Source: Allacma fusca (lineage: Eukaryota > Arthropoda > Collembola > Symphypleona > Sminthuridae). From it: DNA of 64,000 nt. Shown here piece after piece: positions 1 to 10,239 of the stretch. The DNA is taken from NCBI GenBank assembly GCA_947179485.1, contig OX359249.1, positions 12,214,001-12,278,000 of the forward strand. The letters are read 5' to 3'. Position numbers and translations under genes: made by a program. Under the pieces are notes generated by a model. That model made no database searches, was not told the DNA's origin, and worked only from the letters and a program-made list of their open reading frames with translations. How positions within the stretch are numbered: the first letter of the stretch is position 1; each line of letters starts with the position of its first letter.

Positions 1-1569
1 ATTTTTAATTTTTGCTTCATTAACCAAGGCTTGAGGTTAGCTTCGTAATCCTGCGGAGATAACAAAGGTAGGTCATCTTCTAAACCACGTATGCGCACAT
101 CGTATCCAAGTAAGGGAATCTGCAAATTGATATTAAAGAAACCTATGAATGCTCCACCACAAAAACACTGGTACTCACCTAGTTTTTGACAAATGAGCTT
201 AAAAATAAAATTACCTCAAACAAATCATCAGAAAAAGGTTTTAGCTCCTGCAATGATATATCTTTACTTCCACCCAAGTCCGTAAATCTAATTACAAACT
301 TGCCATCAGTATTCTTCTTTTGAATTATTGCACGGTGCATAGTTCCGTCATGACTAGGGGCACACACCATATCTCCAATTTCCGGTTCAGTTATTAAGGG
401 TGATTCTGTATAGGAAACGAAAATAATGAGTAAAACCTGCAGAAACAGCTAAATTCCAATGCTACAATTCAACAAGGTAAATACTCATTCAGAAACAACG
501 AGTTGCTTTAGAGTATAAAGACAGTGAAAAAAGCAAGATTACCGTCTTTACAAATATCATTAACATCGTCCAGCAAATCCAAATATTCATTCTTCAGAAC
601 TTCCTGCTCAATCACATGAACCAAGTTATGGGAGTAAATGTGAGTAATACGAACATACTTCCCGTTGACACAGTCAAAGCTTTTCGGTGAAGCAAATCGT
701 GTCAAAACCTTTGCCAGAGCGTCATCGTCCCTTATGACGTCGGCTACACACTTTTGAATTCTACTTTCTGTGGCTTCACTAACAGTTGCACATTCCAAAT
801 CAGCCGCAACCTGTTCAATAACTGTTTTCTGTAACACAACACCTGATTCTGCACTACTGGGCTGCAAGTCAAAATCACACAAATTTTAAAATGCTTTGAC
901 AAGAAACAGGTAACCAATAAAATCTGGATAAGGGTAATATTTTACCGGTCGACCAGGTTCAACCACAACTGCTCTTCGGATAGACCTTCCCCTTCCGCCA
1001 GCCAACTTCTTATTCAGGCTAACTAGATTACTACTGGGAGGCAGGCCGGAGGCTGAAATACTCTTGGTTTTTGTCAATTCAACCTCCTCATTCCTGTCGC
1101 AATGATAGGCGTTCTCCTTCCCGCACTCCGTCATTCCACTACTATGTGCATGTACCCCCGGAGGAACTGAAGGCTCTGTTTCTTCCTTACTCACAACATT
1201 CTCATGGCTATTTTCCAAACTGAAATCCATAAAAGATTGCTACACTCAATCTACCACATCCAATTACAATCTTTAAAAATTAATCGAAAAATATTATCAA
1301 ATAAAAATAAATTGCTAAATGTAAACTCACGCTTTCTTCCCTCGCTTACATCCCTTCCCACAATCAACTATGAGACATTCTTCGCATTCCCCAAGGTCAG
1401 TGTTTCCCGCAGGCTCATATTTTTTATGACTACCGGCACCAGGATTTAAAGCACTCAACAGTCCTTCATTTGACACTTTCACAGATCTCACCCGGTTAAA
1501 AGGCACATCCCAAGTACCGGCATCGCTTTCCCTAGGAATTTCTTCGGGGTCATCGGCCACTTCCTCCAT
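1..1569 (-). CDS. Extended-Tudor-domain protein, 5' part (runs off left edge)
   Basis: I infer five coding exons on the minus strand: 1331-1569, 946-1219, 543-861, 215-405 and 1-119 (open at the window edge). All inner junctions are GT-AG and keep one frame, giving about 380 residues here. The start ATG at 1569 follows an in-frame TGA at 1609-1611. An acceptor-like CAG just above 1640 suggests a spliced 5' UTR. Residues 1-230 are low-complexity and acidic, with a Cys-rich patch near 65-75. From about residue 232 the sequence reads as an extended Tudor domain: a lead-in (NGKYVRITHIYSHNLVHVIE), then the Tudor barrel GDMVCAPSHDG...RFTDLGG, then GYDVRIRGLEDDL. Such proteins usually act in germ granules and piRNA or mRNA regulation, often binding methylated arginine. 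Here the usual YRA and FxDYGN aromatic positions read HRA and RFTDLGG, so the cage looks incomplete. I cannot assign a subfamily (TDRD5/7-like, Tejas and others are possible) because the C-terminal part is missing. Confidence 0.75.
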
Positions 1570-2474
1570 CACTAGCCTTTTGATAATAGCACCTTCAGGC
1601 TTTTTACTTCAGTCTCTTTATTTCCTTTGAATCACAGCTGCTGAAAAAAACACAATATTTTATTATAATTTTTTAAATGAATAAAACATACTTAAATAAT
1701 AATTTATTATTGTTTTCCAGCAGAAGCAGCTACAGCCAGTTGGTAGTTATACACGAGTCTGCATATTAATGACTAGACTGATAACACATTGCATGTCTAC
1801 AGGACAAGTTCGCATTTAAATATTTACAAGATTATGACAAATGTGTCACGTCCTATGTCAAATAGGAAATCAAATTACATTTAGCTGGAAAAAGGTCGTT
1901 TGAAGTTTATTCTCAATCTCAAACCAACACATGACAAACTACGTACTGCATTACCGGCACTTACATATAAATAAATAATATGTACAAATAAACAGATTTG
2001 GGAGCAGAGTAGGGCATTTACCGCACCTGTCACAACTCTTGTTACTAGTCAGTCTCACGTCTCATAATTCTTCGGTTGTTTGTAATTTTAGTGAGCACTG
2101 TGAGAGGAATTCCAAATTATTAAAAATTCCTTTATAATTAGGTACACCTGCGCGTTCCAACTGTCCCTTCAAAACGCGTGCACTTTCTTCGAACGTTATT
2201 AAGCTGATAGGGAACGTCATTCTTAATTACCCAAATCTAAACCCTATAATAATGTCTCACATATTAGATTTTGGCTTCAAACTTCCCGGTTTAATTTTTC
2301 CCGGAAAAATGTTTATCGATGAACTCAAATCATAATCAGTAAAAGTACAGGGGTGCAGAAGGATTGTAGACTACTTTCTGCTCCCAACTACAGTACTAAT
2401 GCTGAAGGGTTCGTTCTGTAAATATGTAACTTCCGAAGAGTAATAATAAATTATAGAAGGTAGACAAATTCTCA

Positions 2475-2700
2475 AGAAAGTGCCCAAATGTATTTCTTTT
2501 GGATTTTTTGTTTTTTTAAAGAGCCGTCAATGTTTTTGACCCCAGGAATTGTTCAATAAATGTCATTTTGGAAGCATTTATAGAAGATGTGGGAAAGAGC
2601 CACCCCTTGTCATGTGCACTTCTTCAAAAATATGAATATCCCCACTTAAAAGGAATTTTTAAATTAAACGAAACTTTTCAAATTTATTTTGACCAGGGCT
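2475..2700. repeat. Decayed dispersed repeat, copy A
   Basis: Blocks here recur in the same order at 23105-23310: an ATGTATTTC.TTTGG block, a block around GAAGATGTGGGAAAGAGCCA with a TG.CA.GTGCACT tail, and a block with TTAAACGAA.CTTTTC. The copies differ by many substitutions and indels, so the family is old. No coding capacity and no clear terminal repeats were seen, so the class is unknown. Confidence 0.45.
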
Positions 2701-3404
2701 CAAAATGTCGACCAAAATGATTTTTGGAGCAATCTTAAATAATTCTAAAAATCGTAATATCGTTGGAATGAGATATTCCATGTTGATGGTTCAGACTAAT
2801 TTTTAAAAGCTAGTACGTCACAACATAAAATCAGCCAAAGAAACTTCGAAAATCTGGGGGATCCTACAAAATAAGGAATTTGCGACCAATTGACAACAAT
2901 ATTAGGAGGAAATGGCTTTCTTTTGAGTTGAGATTTTAAGTTTAAGTAAATTTGCAAATAAATTAGAAATACAATGACAAAATTGTTGAAAGAATGTCTG
3001 AAAATGTTCTGGAAATATTGGGATTTTAGCTCGTTGATAGCATAATTAATCCATGAACTTTTATTTGCGTTTCATTTGAGAGATTAATCATTGAAGTGAT
3101 TGTCATTTCTGAAATGAAGGATCAATAGGCTCGTAGGGTAATTCCATAATGACCCATTGGGGAAATTAAATTGGGCTTGTATTGTTGTATTCCTACAACG
3201 GATACACCTTCGATTCCCTGAGCATATGGTGAGGCCTGGGGTCCAACAAAGTTGATATTAACCATGTTAGCCTCTATAAATTACAACAACATTTTTAACG
3301 ATTGACCCTAACTTTAACAATGACAACTGCATCTTTTTCCTGGGAGCGATCAGTGCGATCATAGGGAAAAAACCTCGTGTGAAATAACCCCTTTCGTTCT
3401 GAGT

Positions 3405-3475
3405 ACAGTTAAGAGCACGCCGGGATTCGAACCCGGAACATTCGTCAGAAAGTTGCTGCAAGTTTCTTCATAGCT
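3405..3475 (-). repeat. tRNA-like fossil or tRNA-derived SINE head
   Basis: On the minus strand there is a complete T-arm with a perfect B box, CCGGGTTCGAATCCCGG (around 3420-3436). No convincing acceptor stem, anticodon stem or A box surrounds it. This fits a decayed tRNA gene or the head of a tRNA-derived SINE whose body would extend toward lower coordinates. It is not a functional tRNA gene. Confidence 0.4.
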
Positions 3476-4555
3476 GCATTAGCATTGGCTTATGTATACT
3501 TCCCTATGACAATCAATGCACTGCATTGCTTTTGCTTTTAATGGATTGGGTATTTCGGATATGTACGTACATTATATGTATATTATGCAGTGATAATGCA
3601 GTATTATGCAACCACTGGATCCAGTGTTTACTAGCCTTTGAACTCATGGGATACCTGTGGGTTAAAAGTTAGTAAATAAATCGATTAAAGTGCGAACTGA
3701 TAATGGCCCTGATATTTCCCTTCTATCACCTGTAGGCAAACAATTAAGAGAACCCATTGCTATCATTTAGCTGATTTAATAATGTATCGCAAGTGGAATG
3801 ACTTTAGAGATATCTCTCGAATGTTCAGTCAGATAGAGTGACATTGCATTGCAGGAAGAACACAAAGGCGATGGAGTCTATGTATGAGATAAAAGAATCA
3901 CTATAGGCCCAATTTGGGATGAGTGAATGGAGACGTATGATCTGTGGTCTGTGACGAATTTGAACGTATTTTTAAAGGGTATGAACTACTGGAATATTCT
4001 AATTCCTCACTCAAGATAAAAGTTGGAACATACAATATATATAAATCATTGTCATTATTATAGTCTTCGTATGTCATGGGTTTTGCTAGGTTGCATGAGC
4101 ACATCATTATCGTTATCCTAAGAGAATACCAGATAATGGTATATTTTCGGATTTAAGGGAAAATGGAATCGATTACACACAGCGAATGTGTTGTTGAGAG
4201 GCAATCTGCCAGATCCTACAGACAAACAAGATCTTACACCGACAGAAATCTCAAGCGTACTGACCGTGTCAAGCTACAGCTGTAAAATTTCGTAGTTTTT
4301 CAACCCTGATCATTATTTTAAATTATACGCACGCTCATTTCATTTTGTTCCCTAACCTCATACTCACATTGTGACTAACTCAGATTTTAATTTGTACAAT
4401 GTAACCAAAGCTGTGTTTGCATGCACCAACTGTACGAATTAACTGGAGATTAATGAGCTTACATTCCTGCGCACATACGATGAATTCTTAATTAAAAGGA
4501 ACAGTCACCCCAGGGACAAGACTGTCCCACAACGGAGTAGATCAAGATTCGAATA

Positions 4556-4561
4556 TTTATT
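4556..4561 (-). terminator. Candidate Caprin polyadenylation signal
   Basis: TTTATT on the plus strand reads AATAAA on the minus strand, about 175 bases beyond the Caprin stop codon. This is the first canonical hexamer I noticed. Its use is inferred. Confidence 0.4.
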
Positions 4562-4734
4562 TCGTTTATAATTCCTACTGAACGTGACATGATTAGGTGA
4601 AAAAGCACTCAAAGCACAGTATTAATTCAACCAAATTTAATTTACTGCCAATTTCACAGTCATACAGAAACCAATTCAACAATTATTGAATTAACTGGTA
4701 TGAAAAAAATTCATGTGCAAAAAAGTCGAACTTA

Positions 4735-7700
4735 TTAATGCTTCACGTAGGAGGCATTTCGGCCCTGTTGAGACTGTACGGGTCGCGGTGGTCGGGGCTG
4801 GCCAGAAGCGTGACCGGCTGGTGCTACAAAGGTCGTGGTCGCAGCGGCATATGCTATATTGTGAGATGGGATACTTGGATTACCGGTAGAATTAGAATTA
4901 TAACCAGGTCCACCGCCGCGCCGTTTTCTTGAGTTTCGGGCGTTGTTGGGGTCGAAGATATTTGAATCTGAATAGTAAAAGGGGGGATATAAGCAAAATT
5001 TCACAGTAGGCTCTCTCTCTCAATTTATGTTCTCAACTGTACTGATTTAATGTACCTGTTTCAGCATCCGCACGATCCGTTCGATCGTTTCGTTCCCGAG
5101 GTTCTCCACGATAACCACCTCTGCCATTTTGGTACCCCCGGTTGCCACCTCGTGGTCCACTTCGATGATCTCTGTAGCCATTAGTGACACGTCTTCCTCC
5201 ACCTCGTCCACGGAAATTATTCTGAAATCCACCTCGTACCGTTCGGTCGAACACATTTGCTCCGTCGCCTTTGTAAAACAATACAAGCCAATGTTTTAAT
5301 TCATTCGTGTCTCAACTTTTTAGTTAATACGACTAATAAATATGAAAACATGAAGCTATTAATTTACGATAGGTATCGATTTTGTGTGAAGCTCAATTAA
5401 TTTTTTTAGTTATTAACTTAATTAGAATAGTGTACCTCGACCATTGGCTTCGTCAGGAGCAGGGGCATTACTGTTGTTAAATGTAGCACTAGGAACACCA
5501 CCCTGATCCCATTCGTCGATTTCTTCTTCGTTTTTGTTGGTACTAAGGCGATTTATGGACAAATCATTGAGACCTGCATTAATGTTGTCTACCGAACTGT
5601 TATACAAATTTTGGTTTGTAACTTGCTGAGGTAATGGAGGAGGAGCGAAAGACGAGACTGACACTACTGCCGGATCCATATGAGGCGACTCAATATCAAT
5701 TTGAGACTCCTGCATGAAATTATATGTCGACTCCTGTAACAAAACATTTTCATTAAGCCACTTCATATTGGATGATGCATTTTCAATGTTGCAATAGGCG
5801 AAATACATGTAATAAACCCCAATTAAACTAAGTGGAAAATTTCAACAATATGTACTTGACATTTCCCATGCATTAAAATTACGGACACGCCAGCACATTT
5901 TATTTGATAAAACGCTATATCTAACCTGTGGATGAATTATTTGAGCTGGCACAGGGTCAATGACAGGAACTGGCGCCACCGGAGGAATGGTGACTTGTGG
6001 TTCTGGTTCCGGTTGCTGAGGTTCTTCAGCAGTGATGACAAGATTTTTAGGATCAAAATATTCACAAGAAGAAATGGAAAGTAAGAGAGTCTGAATTTCC
6101 TTGTAGTTCTTTCCGGCTACGGCTTTAGTCTTGCCCTCTACAATAAAACCATGAAATAATTAGTTTTAATTCACTTCTCCGCCAAAATTTAGGGTATTAT
6201 CTATCGCCCATCACAAATATAATCATTTACGGCTTACGAAATAATAAAGCAATGTGCTCAGCTGCACTATCCACTTGTTTCAAATATTCCGGACTATCTC
6301 GATCGGGGGAAATGAGCGAAGCGAACTCATCAAGAGAATTTAAGTCATCCTGAGACAATTTTACGGTTCCTTGAACTCCATTGACGAAATCTTGCCGGAT
6401 ACGCTGGTTATTCTGGAATGTGTAAAAAAAATTAATTTAGTTTTACGGTATGTTACCAGACACAATGAACACTCGTCAAAAGTAATTATGTAAACACTTA
6501 CTAATATTTGATCCAGAACACGTTGGAAAAGAAGTAACTGTCGATACCGATCTGTCTCCACAACCGCCCTTTCCGTCTGTTCTTTCTTTTGTTGCTTTTT
6601 ATACATACGATTAGTTTCTTCTCCGATTTGACCCAATTGCTTGACCAAATCTCGAGAAAAGTCCAATTGTTGAACGACTTCATTGTACTTCGCCACGGCA
6701 GCAAGCTGGTCAGCATTCAATTCCTTCCCTTGTTCTTGTTCTTGTTTGTACGAGTCCAATTTACCCTGTTTTTAAAACCATAGTTAATTAATGCTGGCCA
6801 AAGTAATAATTTCCTCTCCAATATCCACCATTAACTGACCAATTACTCAAATTGACCACACTAAACTTTCATGTTCAACCAACACACCTTCATCCAATCC
6901 CTACCCTCGTAATGCCCACAAAAGATTTCCAAAATATTCTCAAGTCCCTTAAAAGTTAATGATGCGCAAAAAGCGCAACCAATAAAATATCGTGACCCGA
7001 GGCTTCAAAATAATAAATAAGTCCTCTCTAGTGACCTTTGCTCTGATCTAGCGACTGCATATTGCCATACTTGCACACAAATTAGTACTTCACCCTCAAA
7101 TTTATACTATCCTGCATTTCTCATTACATTGGCATAACATGCCCGTTCAGACACTAGCTTCTTTCCCTCCAAAATCTCCATTTTTTGAGAGGGGGTGGGA
7201 ATTATACCCCGCTTCCAACATAACAATCCCATGCATAAAACACCTAAAAAACATGATGCGTCCCAATGATTATGAAAGTTCCTACAACCTCATCACATTT
7301 AGTTCACACGCCTAAAAATAGACTCAACGTTAATATATACACTTTCTCATGCTCCTGATTATTTCCCAAAGTAAGCACCTGTCGAAATTGTCCCTACCAA
7401 TCCTGAAATTCAGTCCTCTCAAACAATCACCCCCGTCTCCATACAATTCAATATAAAAGCAAATCCTGAAGCATGTCGTAAAATATGAATTACGCATTAG
7501 GCCAACGGAGGAAAATATTACCACCGGAAAAATCATACATAAACACTATAATACAATCATCCCTAAAAAAAAATATCCAGTCTTCACTCATACTATAATT
7601 TTTCATACATTGACAAGCCCCAGAAACATTCCCCTCAGAAGGACTCATGCTCCACAAAAGCATTGACAGCCGACAGAATTTCCCAGGACCGAACGACAAA

Positions 7701-8912
7701 AGCTCTCTGCCCTTTGAATTTTGCAAAATAATCTGGAAACAAATTCCCACTGCCAATAAACCCTTCTCCTTCAATTAAGATTCACAGAGACACCATGAGC
7801 GCAGCATGGTCAACGCTCCCATTAAACCGTCTCTCTATAGGAAAGTTACACTGCTCCTCTCGTTCCCATATGTATGCACTCACTGAAACAAATGCAAAAC
7901 GGATTAGTACAACTCACGCACACAACATACATACCATCCACACCACACTATACTCCTATCCACACGCACAATTTATCCCTATTTCACACACACCGGCCAT
8001 ACAAAAGCTGCTTCGAGAGCATCGAACATCTCGAGCCCAACACATTGTCAAAAAGTGGTAGTCCCAGAAAAATCCTACAAAAGATGAGTCAGTCTGATCA
8101 CTAATCTCCATTAACTGACTCCTAATCCCACAGTGCCCTCCGAACTCCATCCAAACTTCCCTATCACAGTCATCCATGACGAAAAACGGACGAATATGAT
8201 ATCCCAAACTGACTTGATCAGAAGTGTTTCCATGAAACAAAGCCCGATCACAGCAACATTATTACAGCATGGTTCAAGTATCCTCACAGAGAGCATTCAA
8301 AAGAGACTCGAACTTGAAGCTGCATCAAGGTAGAGACAGACAGACAGAGAGATAGATACAAAAAGAGTATGAGTGAGTGAGAGAGAGAGAGAGAGAGAAT
8401 TACACCTAATATCAATGTCGATGCCTCTCTACATTGTCTCTTCGTGTGAGCCTCAGCCTCGGCTGACTCATGTAATAAGAAGAACATTATAGAGTTGTAG
8501 AGTCAGAGCCAACTATTAAAACTTGATGGACACACCGACCACCACCGCCACTACATATTCCTCCAAAACAGGCCATCTCACAACAAAGAAATCACTTGTC
8601 CAAAAGTCCACATGAGAGAGAAGTGCCTACAAAAACAACAACCCCATCCCAAAACTATCCATAAACTATAACTCAAAAGCACCCCAATGACACAACACTC
8701 TCTCCCCCCTCATCCTCACATTTTTGGCAGGTCGGGTCCTAAAATAAAAAAATTACAACATTTGAATCTCTAGTAAAACCACCCTTCCCGTTCCGAACAC
8801 TTACCTTCCGCTTTTCTAAATTCCGAATTTTATGCTCAACCACGACAATGGCTTGTTTGAAGGAATCCATAAAGTCAGCCACCTTTTCCACTTTTGCCGA
8901 AGCTGAAGGCAT
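4735..8912 (-). CDS. CAPRIN1: Caprin (cytoplasmic activation/proliferation-associated protein)
   Basis: Seven coding exons on the minus strand: 8805-8912, 6502-6765, 6238-6412, 5936 region to 6137 (left end 5926), 5436-5733, 5056-5268 and 4735-4967. All junctions are GT-AG and in frame, totalling 1503 nt and 500 aa. The ATG follows an in-frame TAG at 8952-8954. Residues 15-235 match the caprin homology region (AIVVVEHKIRNLEKRKGKLD, LNADQLAAVAKYNEVVQQL, YFDPKNLVIT), a helical dimerisation module. Residues 257-263 read YNFMQES, matching the Caprin-1 YNFIQDS motif that binds the NTF2-like domain of G3BP/Rasputin. Residues 353-412 are an RGG-rich RNA-binding tail (FRGRGGGRR, GRGGYRGEPRERN). Caprins act in cytoplasmic RNP and stress granules and in translational control. 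The protein is shorter than human (about 709 aa) and fly orthologues. The first intron (about 2 kb) holds a GA microsatellite. Confidence 0.92.
6766..8804 (-). other. Caprin intron 1
   Basis: Long intron with a clean GTAAGT donor and CAG acceptor. The plus strand is strikingly C- and A-rich (G- and T-rich on the transcribed sense). It carries a GACA/GATA then (GA)n microsatellite at 8334-8398. Open frames inside it have no recognisable product, and I treat them as chance. Confidence 0.7.
8334..8398. repeat. Compound GACA/GATA/(GA)n microsatellite
   Basis: GACAGACAGACAGAGAGATAGATA, split by a short spacer from GAGTGAGTGAGAGA continuing as (GA)n to 8398. It lies inside Caprin intron 1. Confidence 0.95.
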
Positions 8913-9039
8913 TGTGAATTTCGTATGAGCCGAAATTTCGGTAAATTCAATCTATAGCTTGTGATCAGATCAGTGAATGATTGTAATGAACCTCACAAGA
9001 GAACGGAAGAACGCAGAATGGTTCACATTCAGATTGTCT

Positions 9040-9050
9040 CTATATAGGAA
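9040..9050 (-). promoter_or_regulatory. Candidate TATA box for Caprin
   Basis: On the minus strand CCTATATAGAG lies about 130 bases upstream of the Caprin ATG, which would put a start site near 9010-9020 and a short 5' UTR. No further core elements are certain, so this is an inference from position and sequence. Confidence 0.35.
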
Positions 9051-9204
9051 AGGCGAGGGAGTCTGCAGAAGAAACAGCGAATAGACAAGATTTACACACT
9101 GGGACCGAGAGCCCTATGCACGCACTATGTCTTTTAAAAGAACACCGAGAGCTCCAACTGCATAGACCTCAACCTTACTACCACTCTAGCACTGGACTAT
9201 AACT

Positions 9205-9246
9205 GAGCAGCACACACACACACACACAGCAGCAGCAGCAGCACTA
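9205..9246. repeat. (CA)n followed by (CAG)n microsatellite
   Basis: About ten CA units at 9209-9228 run into five or more CAG units up to 9243, upstream of the Caprin start. Confidence 0.9.
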
Positions 9247-9303
9247 GCACTGAGCACACTACACACACATAATAGGTCTGAGCCGAGCTCTCACTAGTCT
9301 CAG

Positions 9304-9748
9304 CCTCTCAGTAATGTTAGGGAAATCCCTCTTCTTACAATCCCAATCCCTATTCAATCTCGATACCTCATTTCACACTCCGTCCCAATCACTCTATGTA
9401 CCATAGAGAAAACTCCCAATCCCTCTGATGCACACACACACTCCCGATAGTCAATCCCACTCAATCTCAGGCGCTGCGCGCGCAGGCGTACATACCGCGC
9501 CAATTTTAAAAAGCGCCTCTAATTAACTTAAACTAATTAAATTAACTAAATTAATTTAATTAATGTGGTATAATTTCTGATCATCAATCCCACTCAGTTT
9601 TCTACATATTTGCGTCAATCCCACTCCGTCTCAATCCCTCTGTACATTCAAATAGTCAATCCCAATCCCACTCCCAATCCGTCCGGACTGATGTTTTTGT
9701 CAGTCCGTCCTGTGAGCTGCTCGGGATTTCCCTAACATTACCTCTCAG
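9304..9748. mobile_element. hAT-type MITE with intact ends
   Basis: The element proper is 9312-9740 (429 bp). Its ends are perfect 18 bp inverted repeats, TAATGTTAGGGAAATCCC at 9312-9329 and its complement at 9723-9740. It is bounded by a perfect 8 bp target-site duplication, CCTCTCAG at 9304-9311 and 9741-9748. An 8 bp duplication is typical of the hAT superfamily. Inside are many copies of CAATCCCACTC or CAATCCCAATC-like words, a CG-rich core (GCGCTGCGCGCGCAGGCG) and an AT palindrome-like core near 9520-9560. There is no transposase frame. The perfect duplication and ends suggest a fairly recent insertion. It sits about 400 bp upstream of the Caprin ATG and 260 bp upstream of the candidate TATA box. 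Confidence 0.9.
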
Positions 9749-9769
9749 CCGTATTTAAGCACACTCACA

Positions 9770-9845
9770 CTATACACACACACACATACACATACACACG
9801 TACACACACACACGTTCATACCTTCATATACATATACACTCCTCA
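9770..9845. repeat. CA-rich microsatellite region
   Basis: Interrupted (CA)n with CATACA and CGTACA variants and a terminal TATACATA run, upstream of Caprin. Confidence 0.8.
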
Positions 9846-10239
9846 CTACTATAGATCGTATGTATATAACATGGAAATCAAACCCTGGCTATCTGTAATA
9901 CTCGGTGTAGTCTCTACACTCTACACCTCTACTCCATCCACAAAGCAAAACCTGAAAAATCGTCTCATCCCACTATCGACTTTAGCGCCAAAGAACTTCC
10001 AATGCACAATTGCGGGCTCCAGATATACGGTCTCCCCGTCTTGGGTCTCAAAACCTGCAACGGGAAACGAGACTTGTTGGGCATTGGGCCGAGCCCCATA
10101 GGCTCATCCTGTGTGTTTACATGGAATTGTGTACGGAGTCAAATACCTTGAGGGCTACTCCAGCAGATGTCCCTCTGCAGTACGGAGGGGTTACACGGTG
10201 GATGTACCCACTCTAGTGAGTCTCGTATTTAAATATATA

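Larger units (their letters stand above)
1570..4555. other. Intergenic DNA between the Tudor and Caprin genes
   Basis: AT-rich, with no credible gene. It holds the probable promoter and 5' UTR of the Tudor gene near 1600-2000, an old dispersed repeat at about 2475-2700 that is similar to 23105-23310, and a tRNA-like remnant on the minus strand near 3409-3470. A short stretch at 4186-4291 is open in two frames but has no recognisable product. Confidence 0.6.

Noticed and set aside
4186-4291. Two overlapping short open frames in intergenic DNA
   Set aside because: Too short, open in two frames, no known product and no clear splice sites.
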